DNA from: an uncultured Methanobrevibacter sp.
GTDB lineage: Archaea > Methanobacteriota > Methanobacteria > Methanobacteriales > Methanobacteriaceae
NCBI GenBank assembly: GCA_900314605.1
Contig: OMVX01000006.1
Span: 1-62,833 of the forward strand
Reading direction: 5' to 3'
Length of the DNA: 62,833 nucleotides
The notes under the pieces were generated by a model. The model ran no database searches. It worked only from the letters and a program-made list of their open reading frames with translations, and was not told the origin of the DNA. Positions within the stretch are counted from its first letter, which is position 1. Each line of letters begins with the position of its first letter. The translations under genes and the position numbers were made by a program. Below are positions 29,752-39,728 of this stretch, piece by piece.

Positions 29752-32700
29752 TTAACTTTTTAATTTAATATTTCCTTTATATACTTCTAAAATAGATTCT
29801 TTTAACATTATATCTATAACTGTTTTTATTTTTGATGAAGTTTTCTGAGTTGTGGATTTAAATCCAAAGTTATGTGCAACTTCTTTTATTATATTATCTA
29901 TGGATAGAATTTCATTAAATGTTAAAACTAATTTAATATTTGCTGCGATTTCATCATTAGAAATATTATCAATCATAGGTTTTTCTCTTTTTCTGATTAT
30001 AATTTCAAAATTAATATCGTTAGGATATAAAAATTCATCATTTTCTCTAATTAAACCATTATTTTTACCATATACTATAGCTTCTTCAATGGTTTTTTTA
30101 AGTTTTGAACTCATTCGTTTAATTTGTATATGATCTTTTATTCTTTTAGTGACGATTTTTTTATTAACAGGACCTTCAATCTTTACTATTTTAGTAATTT
30201 CCTCTGCAAGATATGATATTGGATTGTTATAAATTTCCTCTTGAGTTTTAAAATCAAAATCATTTGCTTCAATATATGGTGAAATATAATCTGTTATGTT
30301 TTTATTATTAGGTGAGGATATATTATTATCAGATTTTAAGGGATTATTTTCTTTATCTAAATTTTTATCTTCTAAATTTAAATCTTCTATAAAATTTTCT
30401 ATTTCTTCTATCTCATTTTTGGTGAATTTAGAATTTTTTATCTTTTCTAGGTCTTCTGAATCTAAAAATGTGTCATCTGTATTATATATATCTATATTAT
30501 TATTTATATCAGAATCACTGATGTATTCATCAAAAGGATTATCTGGGATATTATATTCAATCAAAGAATCTTTAACTTGATTTTCATTTAAATTTGAATT
30601 AATTGAGGTATCATTATATTGATTGGTCTTTTCTTCTTTATGATTATCATTATTTTTATGAATATTATGTGTTTGTTCAAAACTTTTTTCCATTTCATTT
30701 ATATCTTGTGATATTTTATCAAATACCTGTGCAACTTCCTCTGGAGATGATTTTTCAATTTCTTGTAATGAATGGTTGATATATTCGAGTTCTTTTTTAA
30801 CATCGGATATTTTATTCATTATAGCTTCATTTGAATTATTTTCATAAGTATTAGAACTCTTTAAAGAAGTATTTTTTCTTGAGGAGATGGTCTCATCATT
30901 AAAGTCTGTTTCATTTGAATTAGTAATATTTTTGATTTCATTATTATTTGTTGTTTTTATGTTACTATATGTATCTGTAATATTTTTGTTATCAAAATCT
31001 TTTATATTCTCTATTTTATTTTGAATATATAATTGATTTTTATCACTTAACTTATTATCATTTAAAATATTTAAATCATAATTATCATTTACTGCAGGGT
31101 TTGATTCATGTATTTTCATATATGTATTTAATGGATTATCTTCATCAGAATCTGTATCTATTAAAGTGTTAATAATTTTATCAAAATCTTCCTCAGTTAT
31201 ATCAAAATCATCCATATTATAATTTAAATTTATATTATCATTATTACTGTCCTTATTTAAATTATTTTCAATATTATGACCTAATATCTGTTTTATATTT
31301 TCTTTTTGGTCCATATCAGAAACTATTTTTTCGTCTGCTTCAACTTCAGGATTTATATTTTTATTATTAGTAACATATTCTACTAATTCTTCTCCCTCTT
31401 TTAATTCTCGGTCTATAGGAACTTCAACATATTCATATTCATCATCTGATGCAATGATTCTAAAATCATCTGAAGATTTAATATGGCTTGAATTATTATC
31501 AGAATCTTGAGTCTCTTGAGATTTAGAGGTTTTGTCAGATTTTTTTGATTTATTTTTCAGACTTTCTAAATGTTTTTTTGATTTCAATTTATTATCTGAT
31601 TTTTTATTTTGATCTTCAGTTTTATAATCATTATTCTTAGAATCACTTTCTATACTACCAGATAAAGTTTTATTTTCATCCTCATCATGATTTGATTTTA
31701 GAGAAGATATTTTAGATTCTATATAAGAACCTATATTTTTAATTTTGTTAGTAGAAGAGCTTTTTTCTTCAATATTTTTATCTTGTTTTAAAGATTCTTT
31801 TGTGTTTTTTGAAGATTTATCATTTTCATTATTTTTTATATCCTCTTTAAGTTCTGAATCTATTTCACTTTTTAACTGATTAATCATTTCGTCATCAACT
31901 GAGATAACATCTTCTAATTCATTATCTTCATGTTCTGATTCCGAATTATTATTGGATTTATCTGATATTTTACGATTACTTTTAGAACCCTTTTCTCCAT
32001 TGTGATTAATTTCTGTTGGTTCGGATCTAGTATATTCATCATCCTCTTTAATATTATCATTATCTTTAAGATCTTTATTTAAGTTGTCATTTTCTATTAC
32101 AACTTCTATAGGAGAATCTATATCTGATTCATTATCTTCAGTTTGATTGTTTTCTTGTTCTTTTAGTTTCTCTTCTTTTTTTCTTTGCTCTTCTTCTTCA
32201 GCTTTTTTTATTGCTTCTAATCTTTTTTGTTTTTCAGCTTCCATTTTTTCTTTAAATTCACGTTCTTCTTTTTCACGACGAGCATCTTCTTTTATTGTTT
32301 CTTTTTTACTTTGTTCAATTGCTTTTATTAATTTTTCTTTGGAAACTTCCCGATTTCTATACCAATCTGTAGACCAAAGATGATACAATTTCCAATCTAA
32401 TCCTTTAAGAACTTGTTCCCTAAGACGGTCTCTATCCCTTGCAACTTTACTGGAAGAATACATTTTTCCATCTGTAGTAATTCCTAAAAGATATCTACCA
32501 GGATTTTCATCATCAACAATAGCTAAATCTACTCTAAAACCTGCACATCCTATATGTTTATGGACTGCATATCCTTGATTAATAAGAAATGTGTAAATTG
32601 CTTCTTCAAATGGTTCTATAACGTCGTTAAAGGTAGGAATATTACCTATAGTTAAATTTTCAGCATATTCTAAAAATTCTTTAAGAGCTCTTACTCCAAA

Positions 32701-35700
32701 TGGAGGATTTGCTGTTAAATGTATATCATGAGATCTAAAATTAGAAAATACTACACACTTTTCTTTTGCACGTGTAACAAGTACATTTAATCGTCTTTCC
32801 CCTCCGTCTTGGTTTAAAGGACCGAAGTTCAGTGACATTTTTCTATTTTGGTCAAATCCATAACCAACACTAATCAATATAACGTCACGTTCATCTCCTT
32901 GAATGGTTTCTAAATTTTTAACAAAGAATTTATCTTCTTTATTTTCTGAAAATAAAGGTTCAAGTTCTGGATGTAATCTTCTTTCTCTTTCAAGTTCTTC
33001 TAAAATAGCGTTCCTTTGAGCTACAGAAAAAGTTCCTACACCTAAACTTTTACTGTCCCCATATTTTTCAAAGTGTTCAAAGATAGCCTCCACAACTGAC
33101 CGTGCTTCACCTTTATTGTGAGACCCTTCCCCTCTTTCATATATGGTATCAGGACAATATTTAAATTTTAATCCTAGTTCTGGATTATCATGTGATGGAG
33201 ATGGATAAACGAGTAAATTATTATCATAAAATTCTCTATTGGAAACTGCAATTAATGATTCATGACGACTTCTATAATGCCATTTTAACATTTTAACTGG
33301 AAATGACATTTTACATAAATGTAAAATACTTTCCATATCTAATGCTCCAGCTACCTCTTCATGTGATTCTCCTTCTATGATTTGATCAAAAAATGAAGTA
33401 GGTGGTAATTGTTGTGTATCACCCATAACTACTGCAGTTTTACCTCTCATAAATGCACCTAATGCATCTTCTGGTTTAACTTGACTAGCTTCATCAAAAA
33501 TAACAACATCAAACTGTAATTTTGGATTTGTTGGGTCTAAATATTGAGCAATAGATAATGGACTCATCATAAAAATAGGTTTTATTTGCTTTATAACTCC
33601 TCCAGCTTTTTCTATAAGCTTACGAACTGGTAAATGGCCGCTTTTTCTAGTAAATTCACCAGCTAAAATCCGTGCCTCTTCATTATCTGCTTGTCCATAA
33701 ATTTTAGGTATTTTCTGATTTAATTTATTAAAAATTCTTTTTTGATTTAATTTTAATATTTTTTTGTCTAAATCTTTGAACTCTTTAATTCTATTTTCAT
33801 GTAATTCTCCAACAAAAGCATTTAACTCAGGATTATCAATAAATAATCTATTAAGTAAACTATCTGCAAAATTACCTAATACTAATGGTTTAACTTCATC
33901 TATTTTGATTTGTCTTTTTTCTATAGTATTAATAAATATACTAGCTATATTATCTTTACAATCTTCTTTAGCTTGTAAATATTGACTCCATAAATGTAGA
34001 GAAGAGAAATGTCCATTCCATTTATTAAATTGTTTGACCCAATCATCAAATGGAACATCCTCTGCATTCATTTTAAATATTTGATGAGTATTAGGTTTTA
34101 ATTTACTTTGAAGTTTATTAAGTTCTTTTTTAAAGTTTTCACCTTCACTAATAAAATCTTTTAATAATATTTTAATCGGCTCTACTTCAAAGTCATTGGT
34201 AATATAGTCATAAATTTTTTCTGTAAATATTTCAAGTTTTAATAGTCGTTTAACCTCAAACATCCATTTATAAATTTTTTTCAACTCTTTAGGAGATTGT
34301 GATAAATTCCATCCATTTGAAAAATATGCATAACCAGTTTCTTTTTCGCTTTCCATCAGCATAGCTAATTTCTGAAATTCTTGAACTTGTTTTAAATCAT
34401 TTAAAACCTCAGAGTCTTTAGGAACTTTTCCTTTATAATATTTAGTAATTTCTTTTTTATTTGATTTAGAAAAGAGAGAAAATCTTTTATTTGATGATTC
34501 TTCAAATTCTTTAATTAATATATTTATATCTTCCAGTAGAATATCTTGGTCAAATTTCATCATTAAAGAATTTTCCATGTTTTGATAATATTCTAAATCA
34601 TTAATTAGTTTGACAGCTCCTTTAGGATTATCCCAAGCAGGGGAATAAAGTATTTTCTTATCAATAATAGGGAAATCAGCATCTAAAAACTCTAAAGCTT
34701 TAAGTGTTTCATTATATTTTTTTAAATTAATTGGTTGTTTAATTCCGAATTTTTCCTCAACTAATTGTGCTTCAATTTTAAAATCATCTAATGCTCTAGA
34801 TGAGTCGGTAATTAACATTTCAATTTCCCTTAAGTCACTTGGAAGTAAACTATTAGGAGAACAATAACTCCATGGATTTTGTTGATTAATAGTTCCATTT
34901 AACTCTGCTAAATTTTCAAGTAACAGAATCATATCATCTAAATCTTTCATAGTTAAATCTTCTGCATGGTCAAATCTAACTAAAGGTAAGATTTTAGATT
35001 GACTAGAGAAATATTCCTCTGCATATTCTTTTTTACCATATAAATCAAATGCAGATAATTGAACTGCATATAATGGTTTATGAATAAGTTGTGAATATTC
35101 ATCTAATTGGACTTTTAAAGTTTCAAGTTTTCGGATAGTTCTATCAATATTTAATTCATTAAGATTTCTAACGTTTGTTGATTTTTGCAGTTCTTTTAAA
35201 AATTTTTTTCTTCGTGTTTTATGAGAATGTAATTCTAAGATAAATTTACCTAAACCTACAGCAGTTAATCTGCTTTTTACAACTTCAAGTGCAGCCATCT
35301 TTTCTGAAACAAATAACACTGTCTTATCTTCAGCAAGTAATTCTGCAATTAAGTTAACAATAGTTTGGGATTTACCTGTTCCAGGAGGACCTTCAACTAC
35401 AAGATTACGGCCGGCTTTAACATCTTCAATAACAGCAATTTGAGATGAATCAGCATCTAAGACTTGGTACATATCTTTATAGCTAATTTTTTCATCTATT
35501 TCATCTTCTTTAAATTCATTTGTATCATTTACAGAAGGATCAAATATTGCTTGAATAAGAGGATGATTAGTCAAATCCACATTTTCTTCCCAACTTTGAG
35601 GATTTAAATCATTATACATAATAAATTTAGTAAATGAAAAGAATCCTAAAGCAACTTTATCTGTAACTTCCCATTTTTTCATTTGATGTACAGCTTCAGA

Positions 35701-36348
35701 TATTTTTCCCATATATTGTTCTGGTGCTTCTATAAAACTCCCTGCTTCAAATTCAGGAATTATTATACCTTCCTCTGCTAGTTTAGTTTTAAGTGAAATA
35801 TTAGTTTGTATATCTTCTCCTGTCCATGATATTGAGAAAGAATTACCTATTTGCTTTCTTTGCATACTAACAGGGATTAAAATTAAAGGAGCTAAATTAG
35901 TTTTTGTTGGTTTAGATTTATCAATCCATTTTAAAAAACCAATAGCTATATATAAAATATTATAACCTTGTTCATCAATCATTGTTTTTGACTGATTATT
36001 AATATAAAATAATTTTTTTTCAAGACCTTTTTCTGTTAAATTAATTTCCAATTTAGTATCATCATGAATAAAATTATTAAATGAAGGTTTTTTAAAACCA
36101 AATCTTGATGATTCTTCTTCAGCATTTTTTTCTTGGTTTGATATAAATTTCATTGATTTATTCTGAAGAACCAGATAACTATACATATTCTTTGGAGATT
36201 GATTAGATATTGTTAATGTTTGTGCACGGTCTTTAAAATTTAAAAGTTGATTTCTAAGTGTTAAATCAAGAAGATTTTTTCGTAAATCTTTAAACTCCTT
36301 TTCTATTTTATTAGATGATGGTTTTTTAGAATTATCTCCTTTGAACAT
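29752..36348 (-). CDS. DUF4011-SF1 helicase-Vsr-DUF3320 protein (Hhe-like defence candidate)
   Basis: This is a very large, 2198-residue protein. Order: DUF4011-like N-terminal region (about residues 10-230); SF1 helicase with Walker A GPPGTGKSQT near 319, Walker B DEASQVKPED near 949, GDTQQLPPT, WHYRSRHESL, and ETIQGDERDVILIS plus LNVLVTRAKEK in the C-terminal RecA half; a Vsr/DUF559-type PD-(D/E)xK nuclease near 1245-1340 (FRVDLAIVDD, LGITTDGKMY); a charged coiled coil near 1340-1400; about 600 low-complexity residues rich in D, E, N, S and K; then DUF3320-like helical units from about 2040 to the end. The DUF4011-helicase-Vsr combination was, as I recall, reported as the single-gene anti-phage system Hhe. 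GTGAGTAATT precedes ATG 36348. It appears to be transcribed alone. Confidence 0.85.
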   Translation of the reverse strand: MFKGDNSKKPSSNKIEKEFKDLRKNLLDLTLRNQLLNFKDRAQTLTISNQSPKNMYSYLVLQNKSMKFISNQEKNAEEESSRFGFKKPSFNNFIHDDTKLEINLTEKGLEKKLFYINNQSKTMIDEQGYNILYIAIGFLKWIDKSKPTKTNLAPLILIPVSMQRKQIGNSFSISWTGEDIQTNISLKTKLAEEGIIIPEFEAGSFIEAPEQYMGKISEAVHQMKKWEVTDKVALGFFSFTKFIMYNDLNPQSWEENVDLTNHPLIQAIFDPSVNDTNEFKEDEIDEKISYKDMYQVLDADSSQIAVIEDVKAGRNLVVEGPPGTGKSQTIVNLIAELLAEDKTVLFVSEKMAALEVVKSRLTAVGLGKFILELHSHKTRRKKFLKELQKSTNVRNLNELNIDRTIRKLETLKVQLDEYSQLIHKPLYAVQLSAFDLYGKKEYAEEYFSSQSKILPLVRFDHAEDLTMKDLDDMILLLENLAELNGTINQQNPWSYCSPNSLLPSDLREIEMLITDSSRALDDFKIEAQLVEEKFGIKQPINLKKYNETLKALEFLDADFPIIDKKILYSPAWDNPKGAVKLINDLEYYQNMENSLMMKFDQDILLEDINILIKEFEESSNKRFSLFSKSNKKEITKYYKGKVPKDSEVLNDLKQVQEFQKLAMLMESEKETGYAYFSNGWNLSQSPKELKKIYKWMFEVKRLLKLEIFTEKIYDYITNDFEVEPIKILLKDFISEGENFKKELNKLQSKLKPNTHQIFKMNAEDVPFDDWVKQFNKWNGHFSSLHLWSQYLQAKEDCKDNIASIFINTIEKRQIKIDEVKPLVLGNFADSLLNRLFIDNPELNAFVGELHENRIKEFKDLDKKILKLNQKRIFNKLNQKIPKIYGQADNEEARILAGEFTRKSGHLPVRKLIEKAGGVIKQIKPIFMMSPLSIAQYLDPTNPKLQFDVVIFDEASQVKPEDALGAFMRGKTAVVMGDTQQLPPTSFFDQIIEGESHEEVAGALDMESILHLCKMSFPVKMLKWHYRSRHESLIAVSNREFYDNNLLVYPSPSHDNPELGLKFKYCPDTIYERGEGSHNKGEARSVVEAIFEHFEKYGDSKSLGVGTFSVAQRNAILEELERERRLHPELEPLFSENKEDKFFVKNLETIQGDERDVILISVGYGFDQNRKMSLNFGPLNQDGGERRLNVLVTRAKEKCVVFSNFRSHDIHLTANPPFGVRALKEFLEYAENLTIGNIPTFNDVIEPFEEAIYTFLINQGYAVHKHIGCAGFRVDLAIVDDENPGRYLLGITTDGKMYSSSKVARDRDRLREQVLKGLDWKLYHLWSTDWYRNREVSKEKLIKAIEQSKKETIKEDARREKEEREFKEKMEAEKQKRLEAIKKAEEEEQRKKEEKLKEQENNQTEDNESDIDSPIEVVIENDNLNKDLKDNDNIKEDDEYTRSEPTEINHNGEKGSKSNRKISDKSNNNSESEHEDNELEDVISVDDEMINQLKSEIDSELKEDIKNNENDKSSKNTKESLKQDKNIEEKSSSTNKIKNIGSYIESKISSLKSNHDEDENKTLSGSIESDSKNNDYKTEDQNKKSDNKLKSKKHLESLKNKSKKSDKTSKSQETQDSDNNSSHIKSSDDFRIIASDDEYEYVEVPIDRELKEGEELVEYVTNNKNINPEVEADEKIVSDMDQKENIKQILGHNIENNLNKDSNNDNINLNYNMDDFDITEEDFDKIINTLIDTDSDEDNPLNTYMKIHESNPAVNDNYDLNILNDNKLSDKNQLYIQNKIENIKDFDNKNITDTYSNIKTTNNNEIKNITNSNETDFNDETISSRKNTSLKSSNTYENNSNEAIMNKISDVKKELEYINHSLQEIEKSSPEEVAQVFDKISQDINEMEKSFEQTHNIHKNNDNHKEEKTNQYNDTSINSNLNENQVKDSLIEYNIPDNPFDEYISDSDINNNIDIYNTDDTFLDSEDLEKIKNSKFTKNEIEEIENFIEDLNLEDKNLDKENNPLKSDNNISSPNNKNITDYISPYIEANDFDFKTQEEIYNNPISYLAEEITKIVKIEGPVNKKIVTKRIKDHIQIKRMSSKLKKTIEEAIVYGKNNGLIRENDEFLYPNDINFEIIIRKREKPMIDNISNDEIAANIKLVLTFNEILSIDNIIKEVAHNFGFKSTTQKTSSKIKTVIDIMLKESILEVYKGNIKLKS

Positions 36349-36699
36349 AATAATTACTCACAATTATATTAAATTTTATAAAAATATTTTATAATCTAAT
36401 AATTTCATATAATTAATTAGAAGCAATGAAATTATATAATATTGTAATTTATTATATTTAATATATTTAATAAAGTTTTCTAATTCTTAAAATTTTAAAT
36501 AAGTTTATGATTTTTTTTAAAGTTAAAAAATAAGTTTTTAAGTTAAATTAAATTAAAAAAATTTTATAGTAATAGTATATTTAAATTTAAAATTATTTTC
36601 TAATAAGAATTTTAAATTAATTTTAATTTTAAATGATAAAAAACGAATAATGTTGTTAAAAATATAATTAACAACTAAATTTGATTATTGCTAATAAAA
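36349..36699. other. Intergenic region, nothing recognised
   Basis: Plain AT-rich sequence between the large helicase gene and the downstream end of the M42 peptidase gene. It should hold the helicase promoter; several TATA-like stretches (for example near 36450-36475) prevent a firm choice. Confidence 0.4.
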
Positions 36700-37779
36700 C
36701 TATTGATTACCAATTTTCTCAATTGCTTTAACAATTAATTCAATAGTATTTTCAATATCTTCAGCACTTGCTACACCACATGGGGTGTGAATATATCTTG
36801 TAGGTACTGATATTACACCAGTTGGAATACCTTCTCTTTGAAGGTGAATAGAGGTTCCATCAGTAGTTCCACCATCACTTACTTCTAATTGGTAAGGTAT
36901 ATCATTTTCATCACCTGCGGAAATAAATAAATCTTTAACCTTTTTAGGTGTCATTAATCCTCTTCCACCTGCATCTATAATGATAATTGTTGGCCCATCA
37001 TCCATTTTACTAGATGCTTTGTCTGGTTCCATTCCAGGATGATCACCAGATACAGTTGTATCTAATGCGACAGCCAAATCAGGATTTAATTTATAAGCAG
37101 CAACTCTAGCTCCTTTAAGCCCAACTTCTTCTTGAACTGTTCCAACTCCATAAACAGTTGCATCAGTATTAACTCTTTTAAGTACTTCCATAAGCACATA
37201 ACATCCAGCACGGTTATCAATAGCTTTACCCATAAATCTGTTGTGAGGATATTCAGCAAATACTGTATTAAATGAAATTGGATCTCCAACAGAAACCATG
37301 TTTTCTGCATCTTCTTTATCCTTTGCACCTATATCAATAAACATTTTATCATATGGTACAACCTTATTTTTTTCTTCAACAGTTGTAGCGTGAGGAGGTT
37401 TTGAACCAATTGCTCCTATCACATCTCCTTTAGAGCTATGTATTGTAACTGTTTGATTATGTAACATTTGGTCATTTATACCACCAATTTTTGTAAATCT
37501 TATAAAACCATTATCATCTATATAACGAACCATTAAACCAATTTCATCCATATGACTTGCTAACATTATTGATGGTTTATTGTCTTTACCTTTTTTAGTA
37601 CATATCATATTTCCCATATGATCTTTTTCAATTGAATCTACAACATTTTCTAATTCACGTTGAATAATATTTGCTATATCTGATTCATAACTTGAAATAC
37701 TGTTAGTTTGACATAATTCTCTCATAAGATCCATATTAAAATATTTATCTGCTTTTGATTTTCCTTCATCTTTTGTCAT
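36700..37779 (-). CDS. M42 family metallopeptidase
   Basis: This 359-residue enzyme belongs to the M42 group of dodecameric aminopeptidases (tetrahedral aminopeptidase-like), which degrade peptides in the cytoplasm. Metal ligands are visible in LASHMDEIGLMV (His and Asp), AIDNRAGC (bridging Asp), TVQEEVGLKGA (catalytic Glu pair), ALDTTVSGD and the C-terminal RYIHTPCGVASAED motif. The protein is full length. ATG 37779 is preferred, because the GTG at 37788 is part of the ribosome binding site AAGTGATT. It has no clear operon partner. Confidence 0.93.
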   Translation of the reverse strand: MTKDEGKSKADKYFNMDLMRELCQTNSISSYESDIANIIQRELENVVDSIEKDHMGNMICTKKGKDNKPSIMLASHMDEIGLMVRYIDDNGFIRFTKIGGINDQMLHNQTVTIHSSKGDVIGAIGSKPPHATTVEEKNKVVPYDKMFIDIGAKDKEDAENMVSVGDPISFNTVFAEYPHNRFMGKAIDNRAGCYVLMEVLKRVNTDATVYGVGTVQEEVGLKGARVAAYKLNPDLAVALDTTVSGDHPGMEPDKASSKMDDGPTIIIIDAGGRGLMTPKKVKDLFISAGDENDIPYQLEVSDGGTTDGTSIHLQREGIPTGVISVPTRYIHTPCGVASAEDIENTIELIVKAIEKIGNQ

Positions 37780-38074
37780 GTAAATCACTTTAATTATATT
37801 AAGAATGCTTAATATTTTTTATTATTATACTATAAAAATTTTTTTAATATTTTTATAATTAGTTTCATACTTATTGACTAAATAATTATTTTATTAATCT
37901 TTTATAAATCTAATTTAATGTTTTCAATTAATGTATGATAAATAGTGTAAATGGTATAATTACTACTATATTTTTTATTATTTTTCTTAAAAAATCATAT
38001 TTACAAATAAATTTAAATTATTATTTATAATAATTTTTAGTAGAATTTCAGGAATTTTAATTTGTATGATTAAA

Positions 38075-39175
38075 TTATAGCTTTTCTTTTGATTTTTCAG
38101 TTTTTTCAGTTAATGCTTTAAATCCTATTGGTACCGTACTATATTTTGTACCTGCTGCTGCAATTACATCCCATACTTTATTTGATACAAAAGATTTAGG
38201 TTTCCATGGATTATTTTCATCTTGACCTACTAAAAATACTTCATCTACTATTTCTTTATCTAGTAAATACATTAATATTCCACTTACAACTCCACCATCT
38301 TGACCATTAATACTATTTGATTTTACAGCTAATATATCTAAATATTCGCCAAATGGTTTAGAATCTATATCTTCAGGTAATAGATCTGTACTAACATAGG
38401 TTCTAGGACATGCATAGTAACATCCATGACAATCTTCTTCACATTCTCCATATGCTTGAGGTTTTCTATCATTTATTTGAATGATATTAGATTTACATAC
38501 ATATTCACATGCTCCACATAGTACACATCCACCTACACTTATAACATCAGCTTCTAGATTACTAAATTGACAATTTTTGGATTGATTATGAAGAGTTTTT
38601 TCACTTACATGTCTTTGTGAAAGTACTTGTCTTGCTACTCTTTCTCTAGATTCTATATTTTTTTGATTTGTTCTAATTTTTTTATTTGCAATTGATTTAA
38701 GTAGTTTAAGGCCTTTTTCACTTAACTCTTCACATTTTATTAATTTATTTTCTTTTAGTTCATTTATTATTTTTTGACCTTTTTCTGTTCTTACAATTAC
38801 AGTAGAGTATCCATCTGGTGAACCTACAGAACCGACTGATATATCTGATAGATCTGATGTATAATCGGTACAGATTTGACAGTTTTTACGTGTGAAAACA
38901 TTAGTTTCAGCTATTGGAATAGAAAACTCATTACCGTTAATTAGATTTACTAAAAATTTACCTTTATCAATTCTAAATTCTTTTATCTCATACATTTCTA
39001 TATTATTTTGATTTAAGAATTTTTCAAGGTATGTATATGAAAAGTTCTCCATACAGAATAATCCTACTTTAATATCTATTGGTGAACCTCCAGTTATCTC
39101 ACTATATTTGTTAATTTTTGTAGCGGCTAATATTTGGCATGGAGTTCCTACCATTGCGGTTTTTATTTGATTCAT
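38075..39175 (-). CDS. FrhB-like F420 protein with permuted domain order
   Basis: This 366-residue protein is related to the beta subunit of F420 hydrogenase and formate dehydrogenase, which carries FAD and reduces F420. The normal order is the FrhB N domain and then the C domain. Here the C domain comes first (AMVGTPCQILAATK, GLFCMENFSY, RKNCQICTDYTSDLSDISVGSVGSPDG; residues 1-170). Two ferredoxin-type 4Fe-4S motifs follow (CVLCGACEYVC and CHGCYYACP, about 215-260), and the N domain comes last (GQDGGVVSGILMYLLDK, AAGTKYSTVP; 290-345). ATG 39175 follows AAGGTGATTTTA, so the start is well placed. Partner enzyme unknown. It could have arisen by fusion and deletion between tandem copies. Confidence 0.78.
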   Translation of the reverse strand: MNQIKTAMVGTPCQILAATKINKYSEITGGSPIDIKVGLFCMENFSYTYLEKFLNQNNIEMYEIKEFRIDKGKFLVNLINGNEFSIPIAETNVFTRKNCQICTDYTSDLSDISVGSVGSPDGYSTVIVRTEKGQKIINELKENKLIKCEELSEKGLKLLKSIANKKIRTNQKNIESRERVARQVLSQRHVSEKTLHNQSKNCQFSNLEADVISVGGCVLCGACEYVCKSNIIQINDRKPQAYGECEEDCHGCYYACPRTYVSTDLLPEDIDSKPFGEYLDILAVKSNSINGQDGGVVSGILMYLLDKEIVDEVFLVGQDENNPWKPKSFVSNKVWDVIAAAGTKYSTVPIGFKALTEKTEKSKEKL

Positions 39176-39184
39176 TAAAATCAC

Positions 39185-39728
39185 CTTAAAATAAATATTA
39201 TATTTTGATATTTGCTGTTTTAGATTCCTTTTTATTATTTTCTATTAATCTTTTTTTTAAAACTAAATTTAATAATATATATCTTTTATTTTTAAAACAA
39301 AATATGATTTAAATTAGTAAATTATTATATAAGGAATAATATTTTATTAATAATATTTTTTTCATATGATTATTTAAAACTTATTAAATATGTATACAAT
39401 AAAGCAATTTTTTTGTGAAAAATTTTAAAATTGAATAAATTTTATATTTAAAAAATTATTATTTTTGAATAATATTTAATTTATTTTATATATTATTTCA
39501 AAAATTTTTTATAAAAAAGTTTAATATTTTTTATTTTTTCTAATCATATAACTAATTGAAAAAACTATCATTTTTTTCGGAAAATATCTTCCACCATACT
39601 TTTTTTCTTATAATTTTGCTTAAAATAGATATGCTAATATGTTATATTCAATTAAATTATTTTTAATAATAAATTTTTTCTATATTAAAAATGTCCATTT
39701 ATTAGTTCCCTAATAAGATTAAATTAGT
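39185..39728. promoter_or_regulatory. Intergenic region with a GGAA-N6-TTCC site
   Basis: This 544-base AT-rich gap contains GGAAAATATCTTCC at 39579-39592, which matches the GGAA-N6-TTCC operator of the nitrogen repressor NrpR. On the minus strand a TATA-like TTATAA lies about 20-25 bases before it. The nearest downstream gene is the FrhB-like gene, about 400 bases away, so a chance match is possible. No gene was seen in the gap. Confidence 0.35.
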
